From the NCBI RefSeq assembly GCF_900104685.1, contig NZ_LT629755.1, positions 1,674,001-1,738,000 of the forward strand: a stretch of DNA of 64,000 bases, given 5' to 3'. Below, in pieces: positions 18,059 through 27,966 of this stretch. The translations under genes were made by a program, and so were the position numbers. Each line of letters begins with the position of its first letter. Positions within the stretch are counted from its first letter, which is position 1. The notes beneath the pieces are model-generated. The model saw only the letters and a program-made list of their open reading frames with translations, did no database searches and was not told where the DNA came from. Origin of the DNA: Agromyces flavus. Lineage in GTDB: Bacteria > Actinomycetota > Actinomycetes > Actinomycetales > Microbacteriaceae.

Positions 18059-19141
18059 TCAGCGCTCCACGACCGATATCCCGACCTGTTCGAGGAGCGC
18101 GGCGCGGAACTCGTCGGGCCGCTCGAGGTGCGGCGAGTGCCCGCAGCCCTCGAGGCGGAGCTCGCGGTAGGTGCCGCCCTCGGCCGCGTAGCGGTCGAGC
18201 ACCGCGCGGGTCTGCGCGATCATCGGCTGCGGCGGTGCGACGTCCTCGCCCGGCCATCCGGGGATGATGCCGGCCTTGCCGAGCATGTTGAGGTCGAAGT
18301 ACGAGGCGTCGCCGACGATCGCGTCGAGCTCGCCGTGGATCCACGTGATGGGTGGCTTCGAGGACAGGTCGACGATGCCGCTGACGTCGAAGTTGATGGG
18401 CGCCATGGTGTTGAGCACGCCGCTGCGGCCGGCGGCGAAGCCGGGCCATGACTTCGACGCCACCGAGTCGCCCGGGTAGTTTCCCGGTCCGGTCGCGGTC
18501 GTGAGCATCGACTCCACCCAGAGGTCCTCGTACTCCGACGTGAAGCCGGGCGCCACGTAGCTCGAGCGGTACACCGCCCGCGGCGACGTGCCCTCGTCCT
18601 CGCTGCGATCGCCCGAGGCGAGGCGGGCCACGAACTCGGGGTTCGCTCCCCCGCCGCCCGTGCCCGCGGCATCCGGCGTGAGCGGCGACCCATCCAGCCG
18701 GGTGCCGCCGAAGCCGTACGGGGAGACCGGCGACTCGAGCGTCAGGCTCGCCACGAGGTCGGGGCGATCGAGGAGGAGCTGCATGACGACGCCGGCCCCC
18801 ATGCTCCAGCCGACGAGGTGCACCGCGCCGAGGCCGAGTTCGTCGAGCACCGAGGCGACGTCGTCGCTGAAGTCGCGCAGGCCGCGCGTCGCGTCGACCG
18901 GCAGCGTCTCGCTGCCGCCGAAGCCGCGCAGGTCCACGGCGAGCGCACGCACGCTGGCCGGCAGCGACGACATCAACGGGAGGAAGAACAGCGAGCTCGA
19001 CACGTTGCCGTGCACGAACACGATGGTCGCGTCGGGCGCGGCGGCGTCATCCGCGGGACGCTCGAAGACCTGGGCGGACAGCCGCGAGGTCGTCACGAGT
19101 CGCGACGAGACCGACGGGAACGCGGTGCGGATGTCGGTCAC
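18059..19141 (-). CDS. Alpha/beta hydrolase, last gene of the 3-hydroxybutyrate-type operon
   Basis: 360 residues. The GTG start at 19141 overlaps the scoB stop (GTGA), which fixes the start and implies translational coupling; the frame is open upstream only as a shadow of scoB. The catalytic triad is visible: nucleophile in '[10 protein letters not shown]', acid in '[11 protein letters not shown]'-like '[12 protein letters not shown]', and His in '[11 protein letters not shown]'. The oxyanion loop is '[12 protein letters not shown]'. No signal peptide, so it acts in the cytosol. In this operon it could open esters or oligomers of 3-hydroxybutyrate after import, or hydrolyse an acyl-CoA; the substrate is not evident from sequence. 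Confidence 0.88.
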   Translation of the reverse strand: MTDIRTAFPSVSSRLVTTSRLSAQVFERPADDAAAPDATIVFVHGNVSSSLFFLPLMSSLPASVRALAVDLRGFGGSETLPVDATRGLRDFSDDVASVLDELGLGAVHLVGWSMGAGVVMQLLLDRPDLVASLTLESPVSPYGFGGTRLDGSPLTPDAAGTGGGGANPEFVARLASGDRSEDEGTSPRAVYRSSYVAPGFTSEYEDLWVESMLTTATGPGNYPGDSVASKSWPGFAAGRSGVLNTMAPINFDVSGIVDLSSKPPITWIHGELDAIVGDASYFDLNMLGKAGIIPGWPGEDVAPPQPMIAQTRAVLDRYAAEGGTYRELRLEGCGHSPHLERPDEFRAALLEQVGISVVER

Positions 19142-19788
19142 GCGAGCACCTCGACGGCACTGGTGTCGAGCTTCGGCTGCGTCTTCTCGACGACCTCGTC
19201 GACCGTGACGCCGGGCGCGACCTCGACGAGCTTCAACCCGTCGGGCGTCACGTCGATCACGGCGAGGTCGGTGATGATGCGGTCGACGACGCCCTTGCCG
19301 GTGAGCGGCAGCGAGCACGAGTCGACGATCTTCGGCGAGCCGTCCTTCGCGACGTGCTCCATGAGCACGATGCGGCGGCGCGCGCCGTGCACGAGGTCCA
19401 TCGCACCGCCGGGACCCTTGACCATCTTGCCGGGGATCATCCAGTTGGCGAGGTCGCCGTGCTCCGACACCTGCATGGCGCCGAGGATGGCGGCGTCGAC
19501 CTTGCCCCCGCGGATCATGCCGAAGCTCGTGGCGGAGTCGAAGTACGCGGCCCCGGGCAGCACCGTCACCGTCTCCTTGCCGGCGTTGATCAAGTCGGGA
19601 TCGACCTCGGCCTCGGTGGGGTACGGCCCGACGCCGAGGATGCCGTTCTCGGACTGCAGCACGACCGTGACACCCTCGGGCACGTAGTTCGGCACGAGGG
19701 TGGGCAGGCCGATGCCGAGGTTGACGTACGAGCCGTCGGCGAGCTCCTTCGCGGCACGCGCCGCCATCTCCAGTCGGGTGAGCGCCAT
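19138..19788 (-). CDS. scoB: 3-oxoacid CoA-transferase subunit B
   Basis: 216 residues. Together with subunit A it moves CoA from succinyl-CoA (or another donor) to acetoacetate, forming acetoacetyl-CoA. The catalytic Glu is E47 in '[12 protein letters not shown]', a signature of family I CoA-transferase beta subunits. The start is 2 bases after the scoA stop and the stop overlaps the hydrolase start by 4 bases. Placed beside a 3-hydroxybutyrate dehydrogenase and a thiolase, acetoacetate is the most likely acceptor, although other 3-oxoacids such as 3-oxoadipate use close homologues. Confidence 0.94.
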   Translation of the reverse strand: MALTRLEMAARAAKELADGSYVNLGIGLPTLVPNYVPEGVTVVLQSENGILGVGPYPTEAEVDPDLINAGKETVTVLPGAAYFDSATSFGMIRGGKVDAAILGAMQVSEHGDLANWMIPGKMVKGPGGAMDLVHGARRRIVLMEHVAKDGSPKIVDSCSLPLTGKGVVDRIITDLAVIDVTPDGLKLVEVAPGVTVDEVVEKTQPKLDTSAVEVLA

Positions 19789-19790
19789 GG

Positions 19791-20564
19791 TCAGTTCCCC
19801 TCTCGCACGGTGCGCCGTTCGATGCGCTTCTCGATTCCGGTGCCGACCTCGACGATGCGGTCGACGAAGATGCCGGGCAGGTGCACGGCGTCGGGGTCGA
19901 GCACGCCGGGCTCGACGAGCTCCTCCACCTGGGCGATGCAGACCCGTCCCGCCATCGCGGCGAGCGGCGAGAAGTTGCGCGCCGACTTGTCGAAGACAAG
20001 GTTGCCGTGCCGGTCGCCCTTCAGCGCGTGCACGAGCGCGAAGTCGGTCGTGATGGCCTCCTCGAGCACGAACTCGTGTTCCTCGCCGCGCACCGTGAAG
20101 GTCTGCACCGGCTTGGGGGCGCTCGCGACCGCGATCGATCCGTCAGCGCCGTACCGCTGCGGCAGCCCGCCCTCGGCCACCTGCGTGCCCACGCCCGTCT
20201 GCGTGAAGAACGCGGCGATACCCGCTCCACCGGCGCGCAGCTTCTCGGCGAGCGTGCCCTGCGGGGTCAGCTCGAGCTCGAGCTCGCCCGAGAGGTACTG
20301 GCGCTCGAACTCCTTGTTCTCGCCGACGTACGACGAGGTCATCTTGCGGATGCGCCCGGCGGCGAGCAGCACGCCCAGACCCCAGTCGTCGACGCCGCAG
20401 TTGTTCGACACGACCGAGAGGTCGCCGACCCCGCGCTCGAGCAGCGCGTCGATCAGCACCATGGGGATGCCGCAGAGGCCGAACCCGCCGACGGCGAGCG
20501 ACGCGCCGTCGGGGATGTCGGCCACCGCCCCGGCGGGAGTGGCGACGGTCTTGTCCAGTGTCAT
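19791..20564 (-). CDS. scoA: 3-oxoacid CoA-transferase subunit A
   Basis: 257 residues, alpha subunit of the succinyl-CoA:3-ketoacid CoA-transferase. The CoA-binding motif '[16 protein letters not shown]' is at about residues 19-34, and '[15 protein letters not shown]' and '[25 protein letters not shown]' (positions 54-68 and 80-104) are conserved blocks of the family. The start codon overlaps the stop of the upstream alpha/beta hydrolase (ATGA). It works as a heterotetramer with the scoB product and needs no cofactor except the acyl-CoA donor. Confidence 0.95.
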   Translation of the reverse strand: MTLDKTVATPAGAVADIPDGASLAVGGFGLCGIPMVLIDALLERGVGDLSVVSNNCGVDDWGLGVLLAAGRIRKMTSSYVGENKEFERQYLSGELELELTPQGTLAEKLRAGGAGIAAFFTQTGVGTQVAEGGLPQRYGADGSIAVASAPKPVQTFTVRGEEHEFVLEEAITTDFALVHALKGDRHGNLVFDKSARNFSPLAAMAGRVCIAQVEELVEPGVLDPDAVHLPGIFVDRIVEVGTGIEKRIERRTVREGN

Positions 20565-21490
20565 CGTGTGACCTCCTTGTCAGCGACTGCGTGCTCGTCG
20601 GCGAATCGTGGCGCCACGACCGCGGCGACCTGCGCCGCCCCGGCCGCCGTCATGACGATCGTGTAGTGGTTGAGCTCCGCGACCTCGGTGACGCGGAGCG
20701 CCGGCATCCGTTCTGCGAGTGCCGCCACCCGTTCGCGAGGGTACAGGGCCTCGGGCTGGTCGAGCAGCCCCCGCTCGGCGCGGAGGAAGTCGACCGGAGC
20801 GGGCAGCGAGGCGAGATCCTCGGCGTACCCGTCGCTGCCGTCCAGCTCGAGGACGTTCTGGGCGACGGCCTCCGCGATCGAGGACGAGCGCAGCTCGGGC
20901 GGTGTGCCGACGAGATCGTAGGCGACGTAGTCGGCGAGGTGATCGTCCCACGCGGGGCCGATCGCCGGGTGCGCCTTCCAGAAGTCGACGTAGGCCGACG
21001 GATCGGCGAACCGCATCTCGAGGCGCGCGAGTGCAGGCCCGAGCACCGCCGCCGCGACCTCGTCGGGCGCGAGCCCCTCGGGGTGCGGGAGCGGCAGGCC
21101 GCCGTCGACGAGCACGACCCCGGCGGCGCGGTCGGGGTGGGCCGCCGCGAGCCGGACCGTGACGAACGCGCCCATCGAGTGACCGAGCACCACGGCCCGG
21201 TCGATGCCGAGCGCGTCGAGCAGGCGGACCTGGTCATCGGCGTGGTCGCGCAGCGACCACGGGCCGGGCAGCCCGTTCGAGCGTCCGCGACCGCGCAGGT
21301 CGGGTGCGACGATGCGCCGTTCGGGCAGCGCATCGGCGACGTGGTGCCAGGCCCGGTGGGTCGCGGTGATGCCGTGCAGGGCGAGGATCGGCGTGCCCGC
21401 GGCATCCGCCCGCCATTGGCCACCGGCCAGGTCGCCGCCGCGAACAGGCACGGTGAACGGCGCGGGATCGCGCATCGGGTCGTGGGTCAT
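20561..21490 (-). CDS. Alpha/beta hydrolase, lipase/esterase-like
   Basis: 309 residues from the ATG at 21490, which overlaps the upstream dehydrogenase stop by 4 bases. '[18 protein letters not shown]' forms the oxyanion region, '[20 protein letters not shown]' holds the nucleophile Ser, and 'ELNHYTIVM' the catalytic His. There is no signal peptide. It is flanked by bdhA and scoA, so the pathway intermediate it acts on is likely a 3-hydroxyacyl or acetoacetyl ester or a 3-hydroxybutyrate oligomer. That substrate is an inference from context; the family is broad. Confidence 0.87.
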   Translation of the reverse strand: MTHDPMRDPAPFTVPVRGGDLAGGQWRADAAGTPILALHGITATHRAWHHVADALPERRIVAPDLRGRGRSNGLPGPWSLRDHADDQVRLLDALGIDRAVVLGHSMGAFVTVRLAAAHPDRAAGVVLVDGGLPLPHPEGLAPDEVAAAVLGPALARLEMRFADPSAYVDFWKAHPAIGPAWDDHLADYVAYDLVGTPPELRSSSIAEAVAQNVLELDGSDGYAEDLASLPAPVDFLRAERGLLDQPEALYPRERVAALAERMPALRVTEVAELNHYTIVMTAAGAAQVAAVVAPRFADEHAVADKEVTR

Positions 21491-22260
21491 CGGGCGCTCC
21501 ATCCGCCGTCCATGGTGTAGCTCGCCCCGGTGACCATGCGGGCGTCGTCGCTCGCGAGCCAGCGCACCAGGCTCGCGACCTCGCCCGGCTCGACGAGCCG
21601 CTTGATGGCCGACTCGGTCAGCATGACCTTCTCCACGACGTCCTCCTCGGGGATGCCGTGCACCTTCGCCTGGTCGGCGATCTGCTTCTCGACGAGCGGC
21701 GTGCGCACGTACCCGGGGTTGACGCAGTTCGAGGTCACCCCGTGCGGTCCGCCCTCGAGCGCCGTGACCTTCGAGAGTCCCTCGAGGCCGTGCTTGGCCG
21801 ACACGTACGCCGACTTGTACGGCGAAGCCCGCAGGCCGTGCACGCTCGAGACGTTGATCACCCGGCCGAAGCCGCGTTCGTACATGCCGGGCAGTGCGGC
21901 CCGGATGAGCAGGAAGGGCGCCTCGAGCATCACGCGCAGCAGCAGCGAGAATCGCGCCGGCTCGAACTCCTCGATGGGGCGCACGTGCTGCAGCCCGGCG
22001 TTGTTGACGAGGATGTCGGCTTCGAGCGACAGGTCGGCGAGCGCCGCGGTGTCGCCGAGGTCGACCGTCCACGCCTCGCCGCCGATGCGCTGGGCGACGG
22101 ATGCCGCGGCCTCTCCGTCGAGGTCGGCGATCGTCACGTGCGCGCCGGCGACGGCGAGCGCCTCGGCGCACGCGAGCCCGATCCCGCTCGCGCCGCCGGT
22201 CACGATCGCCCGGCGCCCGGCCAGGCCGCCCGGCCCCGTCGATCCGGTCAGTCCCGTCAT
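21487..22260 (-). CDS. bdhA: 3-hydroxybutyrate dehydrogenase (SDR family)
   Basis: 257 residues, classical short-chain dehydrogenase. Nucleotide-binding TGGASGIG is at 21-28, NNAG at 86-89, and the Ser139-Tyr152-Lys156 triad is present ('NVSSVHG', 'YVSAK'). The extra signature 'NAGLQHVRPIEEF' is typical of D-beta-hydroxybutyrate dehydrogenases (EC 1.1.1.30), which oxidise (R)-3-hydroxybutyrate to acetoacetate with NAD. Overlaps by 4 bases with both tetR upstream and the hydrolase downstream. Its product would be the acceptor for the CoA-transferase encoded next but one. Confidence 0.92.
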   Translation of the reverse strand: MTGLTGSTGPGGLAGRRAIVTGGASGIGLACAEALAVAGAHVTIADLDGEAAASVAQRIGGEAWTVDLGDTAALADLSLEADILVNNAGLQHVRPIEEFEPARFSLLLRVMLEAPFLLIRAALPGMYERGFGRVINVSSVHGLRASPYKSAYVSAKHGLEGLSKVTALEGGPHGVTSNCVNPGYVRTPLVEKQIADQAKVHGIPEEDVVEKVMLTESAIKRLVEPGEVASLVRWLASDDARMVTGASYTMDGGWSAR

Positions 22261-22919
22261 GAATCCTCCTCATCGCTGCGACGCGCGCCCCTCCCCAGGG
22301 CGCCGCCGATGAACCGCATCATCTCGTCGAGCACGTGGTCGGGCACCGCGCTGGTGCCCGAGGCGAGCGGGTCGGCCGCGTCGCCGGCCCCGTTCGCGCC
22401 GTCGCCCCAGAGCACCCACCGCATGCCGATCATCTCGCCGATGCCCATGAGCGCCCATGCGGCGACGGTCGGGTCGATATCGCCGATCTCGTCGTCGAGC
22501 TGCGCCAGTCGGAGCCCGTCGATGTAGCCCTCGACGATGCGCGTGTAGTGCAGGCGCAGCGCCTCGGGCGACACGAACTCGGCCTCGCGCACGATCCGGT
22601 ACAGCGCCGGATGCTCGGCCGTGAAGCGGAAGAACGCGGCGAAGCCGGCGCGTTCGGCGTCGAGGCGCGTCGTCGCTCCGGCCGCGCCCTCGCTCATGGC
22701 GTGGCGGACGCGGTGGTTGAGGTCCTCGACGAGTTCCTCGAAGAGCTCGAGCTTGGAGTCGAAGTACAGGTAGAACGTGCCCTGGCCGACGCCGGCGCGG
22801 TCGGTGATGCGCGAGACGGATGCCTCGGTGTAGCCGTGCTCGGAGAACACGTGCTCGGCGGCCTCGAGCAGCCGGCGTCGGGTCTTCTCGCCTCGGGCGG
22901 TGCGCGGTGCCGCGCTCAT
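22257..22919 (-). CDS. TetR-family transcriptional regulator of the 3-hydroxybutyrate-type operon
   Basis: 220 residues from the ATG at 22919, which overlaps the upstream ligase stop (ATGA). The HTH is in residues 1-55 ('SVSRITDRAGVGQGTFYLYF'). The C-terminal ligand domain is helical and has 'FAAFFRFTAEHPALYRIVREAEFV', a pattern shared with TetR proteins that sense fatty-acyl-CoA-like ligands. Being inside the operon, it should be autoregulated; the palindrome at 29210-29229 is the best candidate target. Ligand is unknown; an acyl-CoA made by the adjacent ligase is a natural guess. Confidence 0.92.
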   Translation of the reverse strand: MSAAPRTARGEKTRRRLLEAAEHVFSEHGYTEASVSRITDRAGVGQGTFYLYFDSKLELFEELVEDLNHRVRHAMSEGAAGATTRLDAERAGFAAFFRFTAEHPALYRIVREAEFVSPEALRLHYTRIVEGYIDGLRLAQLDDEIGDIDPTVAAWALMGIGEMIGMRWVLWGDGANGAGDAADPLASGTSAVPDHVLDEMMRFIGGALGRGARRSDEEDS

Positions 22920-24478
22920 GCGTCGATCCCCTCGGGCCGGGCCGCCTCGTCGAGCCGCGCGGCACGTTCGGCGAGGACCCGCCGCAGCGTCTTGGTCGCG
23001 GCGCCGCGCGGGATCTCGTCGATGAAGTGGATGTCGCGCGGCACCTTGTAGCCGGCGAGCGAGCCGCGTGCGAACTCCGTCAGCTCCGCGCCATCCGTGA
23101 TCGCACCGGGCCGCAGCACCACCCAGGCCGAGCCCGCCTCGCCCCAGCGGTCGTCGGGCACGCCGACGACCGCGACATCGGCGACCGCGGGGTGCGCGAT
23201 GAGCACCGACTCGACCTCGGCCGGCGAGACCCCCTCGCCCCCGGAGATGTAGACGTCGGTGAGCCGGTCGACGACGGTGAAGTAGCCGTCGGCGTCGCGG
23301 CGGACGAGGTCGCCGGTGTGCAGCCATCCGCCGCTGAGCGCGGCCGCCGTCGCCTCGGGGTCGCGGAAGTATCCCGCGAACACGCCGGGACCCGAGACCA
23401 GCAGCTCGCCCTCGGCGGGGCCGTCGAGGAGCTCGCCGGTGGCCGGGTCGGCGACGGCGACGTCGACGTGCGCGTACGGCAGGCCCGCCGACCCCACGCG
23501 CGACGTGGCCTCGCGGTCGGGCAGGCACAGCACGTTGGGCGAGGCCTCGGTGAGCCCGTAGCCCTGGGTGAGCGCGACGCCGCGCGCATGCCACAGGCGC
23601 AGCAGCGCGGGCGGCATGGGCGCGCCGCCGACGACCGCCTGCCCGAGGCTCGACAGGTCGGCACGCGAGAAGTCGGGGTGCTGCGCCAGGAACAGGTAGT
23701 TCGCGGGCACGCCCATCATGGTCGTGATCCGTCGCTCGGCGATGAGGTGCAGCACGCGGCCGGGGTCGAACGTGCGCTCGAGCACCACCGTCGCACCCGC
23801 CCACCAGCCCAGCAGCGGCTGGATGTTCCAGCCCCCCACGTGGAACTGCGGCATGACCGCGAGCACCACGTCGTGCTCGGCGATCGGGATGGTCTTCGAC
23901 AGCGACAGGTTCGTCCAGAAGCAGTTCGCGTGCGTGAGCACCGCGCCCTTGGGCCGCGAGGTCGTGCCCGACGTGAAGACGATGAGCAGGGCGTCGTCGT
24001 CGCGCACGTCGCGCCGTGTCACGGTCGCATCGGTGCGCAGCGCCGGATGCGGCACGTGCTGCTCGACCCCGTGCGCGCCGAGCGGGGCGACCGGGATGCG
24101 CCGCGCGAGGCGGTCGCGGGCGGCCCGGGCGACCGACGCGAACTCGTCCTCGACGAGCAGCAGCGCGGGCTCGGCGATCTCGAGCTGCTCGGCGAGCTCG
24201 CGCGGCGAGAGCCGCCACGACAGCGGGACGAGCACCAGGCCGGCCTTGGCGCACGCGAAGAACAGCACGACCTGGTCGGCGCTGTTGCCCGTGATCGTCG
24301 CCACGCGGTCGCCGATCGCGTAGCCGGCGGCGCGGAACGACTCGGCGAGCCGGGCGGCCCGCTCGTCGAGCTCGCGGTACGTGACGACGACGCCGCGGTC
24401 GTCGATTGCGACCGCGTCCGGAGCCGTGCGCGCGCGGTCGGCGGTCCACCGCCCCAGCGTGCTGGGTCCGTCAGGCAT
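22916..24478 (-). CDS. AMP-forming acyl-CoA synthetase
   Basis: 520 residues, ANL-superfamily ligase. It activates a carboxylic acid with ATP to an acyl-adenylate and then to acyl-CoA. Motifs: P-loop 'FTSGTTSRPKGAVLTH', 'YGLTEASPN', 'GGWLHTGD' and the C-terminal 'PRGAATKTLRRVL' with the catalytic Lys. The start ATG at 24478 overlaps the livM stop by 8 bases. In the operon it sits right after the importer genes, so it probably activates the imported acid, or short fatty acids released by the hydrolases. Specificity cannot be read from the sequence alone. Confidence 0.92.
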   Translation of the reverse strand: MPDGPSTLGRWTADRARTAPDAVAIDDRGVVVTYRELDERAARLAESFRAAGYAIGDRVATITGNSADQVVLFFACAKAGLVLVPLSWRLSPRELAEQLEIAEPALLLVEDEFASVARAARDRLARRIPVAPLGAHGVEQHVPHPALRTDATVTRRDVRDDDALLIVFTSGTTSRPKGAVLTHANCFWTNLSLSKTIPIAEHDVVLAVMPQFHVGGWNIQPLLGWWAGATVVLERTFDPGRVLHLIAERRITTMMGVPANYLFLAQHPDFSRADLSSLGQAVVGGAPMPPALLRLWHARGVALTQGYGLTEASPNVLCLPDREATSRVGSAGLPYAHVDVAVADPATGELLDGPAEGELLVSGPGVFAGYFRDPEATAAALSGGWLHTGDLVRRDADGYFTVVDRLTDVYISGGEGVSPAEVESVLIAHPAVADVAVVGVPDDRWGEAGSAWVVLRPGAITDGAELTEFARGSLAGYKVPRDIHFIDEIPRGAATKTLRRVLAERAARLDEAARPEGIDA

Positions 24479-25559
24479 CGACGGCCTCCTCCGGCTCCAC
24501 CGGATGCTGCTTCCGCCCGGTGGCGATGCGGCCGGGGAGCCCGGCGATGCCCCCGGGGAGGAACAGCACCACGAGCACGAACAGCGTGCCCAGGATGAAC
24601 AGCGGCTCGGACAGCGGAACGCGGAGCACGTCGGGCAGCGCGGCGATCGCGTCGGAACCGGCGAGCGCCGTGAGGCGCTGGTCGAGCAGTGTGTAGACGA
24701 TACCGCCGACGATGGCGCCCCAGCGCGCACCCACACCGCCCAGCACGACGATCACGAGCAGCGTGAGCGTGAAGTCCGCGGTGGCGATGCGCGGCGCCGC
24801 GCCCGACTGCAGCAGCAGGTACCCCATCCCGGCGACCGCGGCGAGCACGGACGCGACGATGAAGACGAGCAGCTTGACGTCGTACGGCCGCTGGCCGATG
24901 ACGCGTACGCGCAGCTCGTTCTCGCGGATCGCCTCGGCGACGTGGCCGGCTCGGCTCTTCTCGACCCAGAGCACGACGAGGTAGACGACGACCAGGATGC
25001 CGAGCGCCATCCAGTACAGGTTGCGCGTGTCGACGACGCCGACGAGCTCGGTCGGCACGTGCGCCGTGTCGAGCGAGAGTCCCTCGTCGCCACCCGTGGC
25101 GCTGCCCGGGTTCCGGCGGATCAGGACCGACCCGGCCTGCGCGAAGGCGAGCGTGACCATCGCGAACGAGATCCCGGTGACCCGCAGGGCGAGCGAGCCG
25201 ACCGTGGCGGCGAGCACGAGGCCGAGCACGAGCGTGATGCCGATCGAGAGGATGAACACCACCGGACTCGGCCAGTCCGAGGGGCCGAACGCCTCGAGCG
25301 TCATGCCGAGCCCGTACGCGCCCGCGGCGAAGAAGAGCGCGTGCCCGAACGACAGCAGCCCCGCGAGTCCGAACATCATGCGGTAGCTGAGCGCCAGCGC
25401 CGCGATGAGCAGCGCGAACGCGAGCAGCTGGAGCGTGCCGGGCGTGTATGTCGGGCCGGGCAGCACGCCCGGGATGTCGATCGCGAACAGCGGCAGCACG
25501 GCGAGCACGACGACGAGCAGGATGCCGCCGACGAGCAGGCGGAGCGACTTGGCGGTCAT
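24471..25559 (-). CDS. livM: Branched-chain amino acid-type ABC permease LivM
   Basis: 362 residues from the ATG at 25559, which overlaps the livH stop (ATGA). The second permease of a HAAT-family (Liv) importer, with about nine membrane helices. The conserved 'YRMMFGLAGLLSFGHALFFAAGAY' region (residues 59-82) and 'AIRENELRVRVIGQRPYDVKLLVF' (around 215) identify it. The C-terminal cytosolic tail is short. Pairs with LivH and the two ATPases. HAAT importers carry amino acids but also urea, amides and small organic acids, so a 3-hydroxyacid substrate is possible. Confidence 0.93.
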   Translation of the reverse strand: MTAKSLRLLVGGILLVVVLAVLPLFAIDIPGVLPGPTYTPGTLQLLAFALLIAALALSYRMMFGLAGLLSFGHALFFAAGAYGLGMTLEAFGPSDWPSPVVFILSIGITLVLGLVLAATVGSLALRVTGISFAMVTLAFAQAGSVLIRRNPGSATGGDEGLSLDTAHVPTELVGVVDTRNLYWMALGILVVVYLVVLWVEKSRAGHVAEAIRENELRVRVIGQRPYDVKLLVFIVASVLAAVAGMGYLLLQSGAAPRIATADFTLTLLVIVVLGGVGARWGAIVGGIVYTLLDQRLTALAGSDAIAALPDVLRVPLSEPLFILGTLFVLVVLFLPGGIAGLPGRIATGRKQHPVEPEEAVDA

Positions 25560-26431
25560 GCGGCCTTCCCCATGAGTCCACGCGGGCGGATGAGCAGCAC
25601 GGCGGCGAGGAGCACGACCACGACGAGGTCGCCGGTGCCGCCGAGGAAGAAGTTGGCGAACTGCTGCAGGACCGCCACGAGCACCGAGGCGATCGCCGCG
25701 CCCGTGAGCGACCCGAGCCCGCCGATCACGGTGACGATGAACGCGAAGATCAGGAGCACCGAGCCGAGGTGGGCCGACACGTAGCCGTAGTAGACCGAGG
25801 CGAGCACGCCGCCCAGCCCGGCCGCGGCGCCGCCGATCGCGAACACGAGGGTGAACGAGCGGCGCACGTCGATGCCGAGGGCGGTCACCATGTGCCGGTT
25901 CTCGACGCCGGCGCGGATGATGAGGCCGTACCGGGTCTTCCGCAGGAACAGCACGATGCCGCCGAGGACGAGCGCCGCGCAGGCGATGAGCAGGAAGCGG
26001 TCGTTCGGGATGCGCGCGCCGAGAATCACGGTGGTCTGCGTGAGCCACTCGGGACGGTCGGTGTAGATCGGGTCGGTGCCCCAGATGCCCTCGAACAGCG
26101 CGACCGCGGCGAGCGAGATGCCGACGGTGACGAGCGCCTGCTCGATGTGCCGTTCGTAGAGGCGGCGGATGACGAGCACCTCGGTGAGCACGGCGACCGT
26201 CGCACCGACGAGGATGCCGACGAGTGCGGAGATCAGGAGGCCCGTCCAGGTTCCGTCCGAGATCCGGCGCCCCGCCTCCCAGCCGAGGAAGGCGGCGATC
26301 GTGAGGAAGGCACCGTGCGCGAAGTTCAGCACGCCCATGAGGCCGTAGATGAGCGAGAGCCCGCTCGCCACGAGGAAGTACAGCGCGCCCAGGCCGAGGC
26401 CGGTGACGAGCAGCAGGATCACGGTGTCCAT
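25556..26431 (-). CDS. livH: Branched-chain amino acid-type ABC permease LivH
   Basis: 291 residues, first permease of the importer. 'GLSLIYGLMGVLNFAHGAFLTIAAF' (split over residues 25-49) and 'ALGIDVRRSFTLVFAIGGAAAGLGGVL' (about 185-211) are LivH hallmarks. Seven to eight membrane helices. Its ATG shares one base with the livF stop (TGATG) and its stop overlaps the livM start, so the importer subunits are translationally coupled. Confidence 0.94.
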   Translation of the reverse strand: MDTVILLLVTGLGLGALYFLVASGLSLIYGLMGVLNFAHGAFLTIAAFLGWEAGRRISDGTWTGLLISALVGILVGATVAVLTEVLVIRRLYERHIEQALVTVGISLAAVALFEGIWGTDPIYTDRPEWLTQTTVILGARIPNDRFLLIACAALVLGGIVLFLRKTRYGLIIRAGVENRHMVTALGIDVRRSFTLVFAIGGAAAGLGGVLASVYYGYVSAHLGSVLLIFAFIVTVIGGLGSLTGAAIASVLVAVLQQFANFFLGGTGDLVVVVLLAAVLLIRPRGLMGKAA

Positions 26432-27162
26432 CAGGCGGCCTCCCGCTCGTCGTGCACGCCGAGGTAGCGCTGCACGCGGTCGTGGTCGTCGAGGAGCTCG
26501 TCGGCCGATCCGGTGAACACGACGCGACCCGACGAGAGCACGACGACCCGATCGGCGAGGCGACGCACCACCAGGAGGTTCTGCTCGACGAGGAGGATCG
26601 GCGTGGTGCGCGCGGCCTCGGCGAGCGCGTCGGCGACCTCGTCGACGATGCGCGGGGCGAGGCCCTTGGTGGGCTCGTCAACCAGCAGGAGCCGGTTCTC
26701 GTTCACGAGGGCGCGGGCGAGCGAGACCATCTGCTGCTGGCCGCCCGAGAGCGTGCCGGCGCGCTGCTCGAGGCGGGCCTGCAGGTCGGGGAACAGGGAT
26801 GCCACGACGTCGCGTCGCGGCATCCGGTCGCGTTCGGCCAGCCGGAGGTTCTCGGCGACCGTGAGCGTGCCGAACACCTCGCGGTCCTCGGGCACGTAGG
26901 CCACGCCGCGTTGCACGATGCGGTGCGTGGGCAGGCGGTCGATGCGCTCGCCCGCGAGGCGGACCTCGCCCGATCGGTCGATGAGGCCGAGCACCGACTT
27001 GATCGTCGAGGTCTTGCCGACGCCGTTGCGGCCGAGGAGCGCGGTGACGCCCGTCGCCGGGACGTCGAAGGTGACGTCCTCGACGACCTGCTGGCCGGCG
27101 ATGCGGCCGAAGAGGTTGCGGATGCTGAGGATGGGCTCGGCACCGGGCTGTTCGCCGCTCAT
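26431..27162 (-). CDS. livF: Branched-chain amino acid-type ABC ATPase LivF
   Basis: 243 residues. Walker A GRNGVGKT is near residue 43, the signature 'LSGGQQQMVSLARAL' near 139 and Walker B 'LLLVDEPTKGLAP' near 158, with H-loop region 'ILLVEQNLLVV'. The 'GVAYVPEDREVFGTLTV' block is specific to LivF. Forms the cytosolic ATPase heterodimer with LivG. Overlaps livG by 4 bases upstream and livH by 1 base downstream. Confidence 0.95.
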   Translation of the reverse strand: MSGEQPGAEPILSIRNLFGRIAGQQVVEDVTFDVPATGVTALLGRNGVGKTSTIKSVLGLIDRSGEVRLAGERIDRLPTHRIVQRGVAYVPEDREVFGTLTVAENLRLAERDRMPRRDVVASLFPDLQARLEQRAGTLSGGQQQMVSLARALVNENRLLLVDEPTKGLAPRIVDEVADALAEAARTTPILLVEQNLLVVRRLADRVVVLSSGRVVFTGSADELLDDHDRVQRYLGVHDEREAA

Positions 27163-27914
27163 GCGGCGCTGCCGAGGTACGCGGACTGCACGGTGGGGTT
27201 CGCCATGACGGCCTCCGGGGAATCGGCGGCGAGCAGCTCGCCGTGGTGCATGACGGCGACCCGGTCGGCGAGGCCGAGGACGACGTCCATGTGGTGCTCG
27301 ACCATGAGCACGGTGCGGCCACCGCGGTGGAGCCCGCGGATCACCTCGGTGAGGGCGGGGACGTCGGCCGAGCCGACGCCCGCCATGGGCTCGTCGAGGA
27401 GGATCACGCGGGGCTCCATCGCGATGAGCATCGCGATCTCGACCTTCCGCTTCTCGCCGTGCGCGAGACCCGAGGCGGTCGCGCCCGCGCGATGGGCCAT
27501 GCCGACCTCCTCGAGCGCCGCGGCCGCGCGCCGGGTGGCGGCATCCGTGCGCCGTGGGGTGCGGAACACGGATGCCGCGCGGCCCTCACGGGCCTGGGCG
27601 GCGAGCCGCACGTTCTCGAGCACGTCGAGCGCCGGGAACAGGCTCGACGTCTGGAACGTGCGACCCAGCCCTGCGGCGGCACGTCGATGCACCGGATGAC
27701 GGGTGACGTCCGTGCCGCCGAGCCGGACCGCCCCCTCCGTCGGGCGGAGGACCCCCGAGGCGACGTTGAACAGCGTCGTCTTGCCGGCGCCGTTCGGGCC
27801 GATGACGCCGAGCATCTCGCCCTCGGGCACCGCGAGGGAGACGTCCTTGAGCAGGAGCGCCCCGCCGATGCGGAGGGTGACGTGCTCGAGCTCGAGCGCG
27901 ACGTGGTCGGTCAT
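27159..27914 (-). CDS. livG: Branched-chain amino acid-type ABC ATPase LivG
   Basis: 251 residues. Walker A GPNGAGKTT is near residue 39, the LivG block 'GLGRTFQTSSLFPALDVLENV' near 80-100, and Walker B 'ILLDEPMAGVG' near 173. The usual LSGGQ signature is replaced by 'LAHGEKRKVEIAMLI', with the Ser-Gly of the motif reading Ala-His; LivG proteins often have 'LSYGQQR', so this copy is somewhat divergent. Starts 52 bases after livK and overlaps livF by 4 bases. Confidence 0.93.
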   Translation of the reverse strand: MTDHVALELEHVTLRIGGALLLKDVSLAVPEGEMLGVIGPNGAGKTTLFNVASGVLRPTEGAVRLGGTDVTRHPVHRRAAAGLGRTFQTSSLFPALDVLENVRLAAQAREGRAASVFRTPRRTDAATRRAAAALEEVGMAHRAGATASGLAHGEKRKVEIAMLIAMEPRVILLDEPMAGVGSADVPALTEVIRGLHRGGRTVLMVEHHMDVVLGLADRVAVMHHGELLAADSPEAVMANPTVQSAYLGSAA

Positions 27915-27966
27915 GTGCAGGTCTTCCCGTCCGTGAGTGCGATCGGTGGTCGGTCGTCTGCCGGAG

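Noticed and set aside
16088-18451. Plus-strand frame overlapping the propeller repeats
   Set aside because: Arg-rich repeat product is a frame-shifted reading of the 168-bp units.
19142-19999. N-terminal extension of the hydrolase gene through scoB
   Set aside because: The GTGA overlap with scoB gives a natural start at 19141; the extension is the scoB sequence in another frame.
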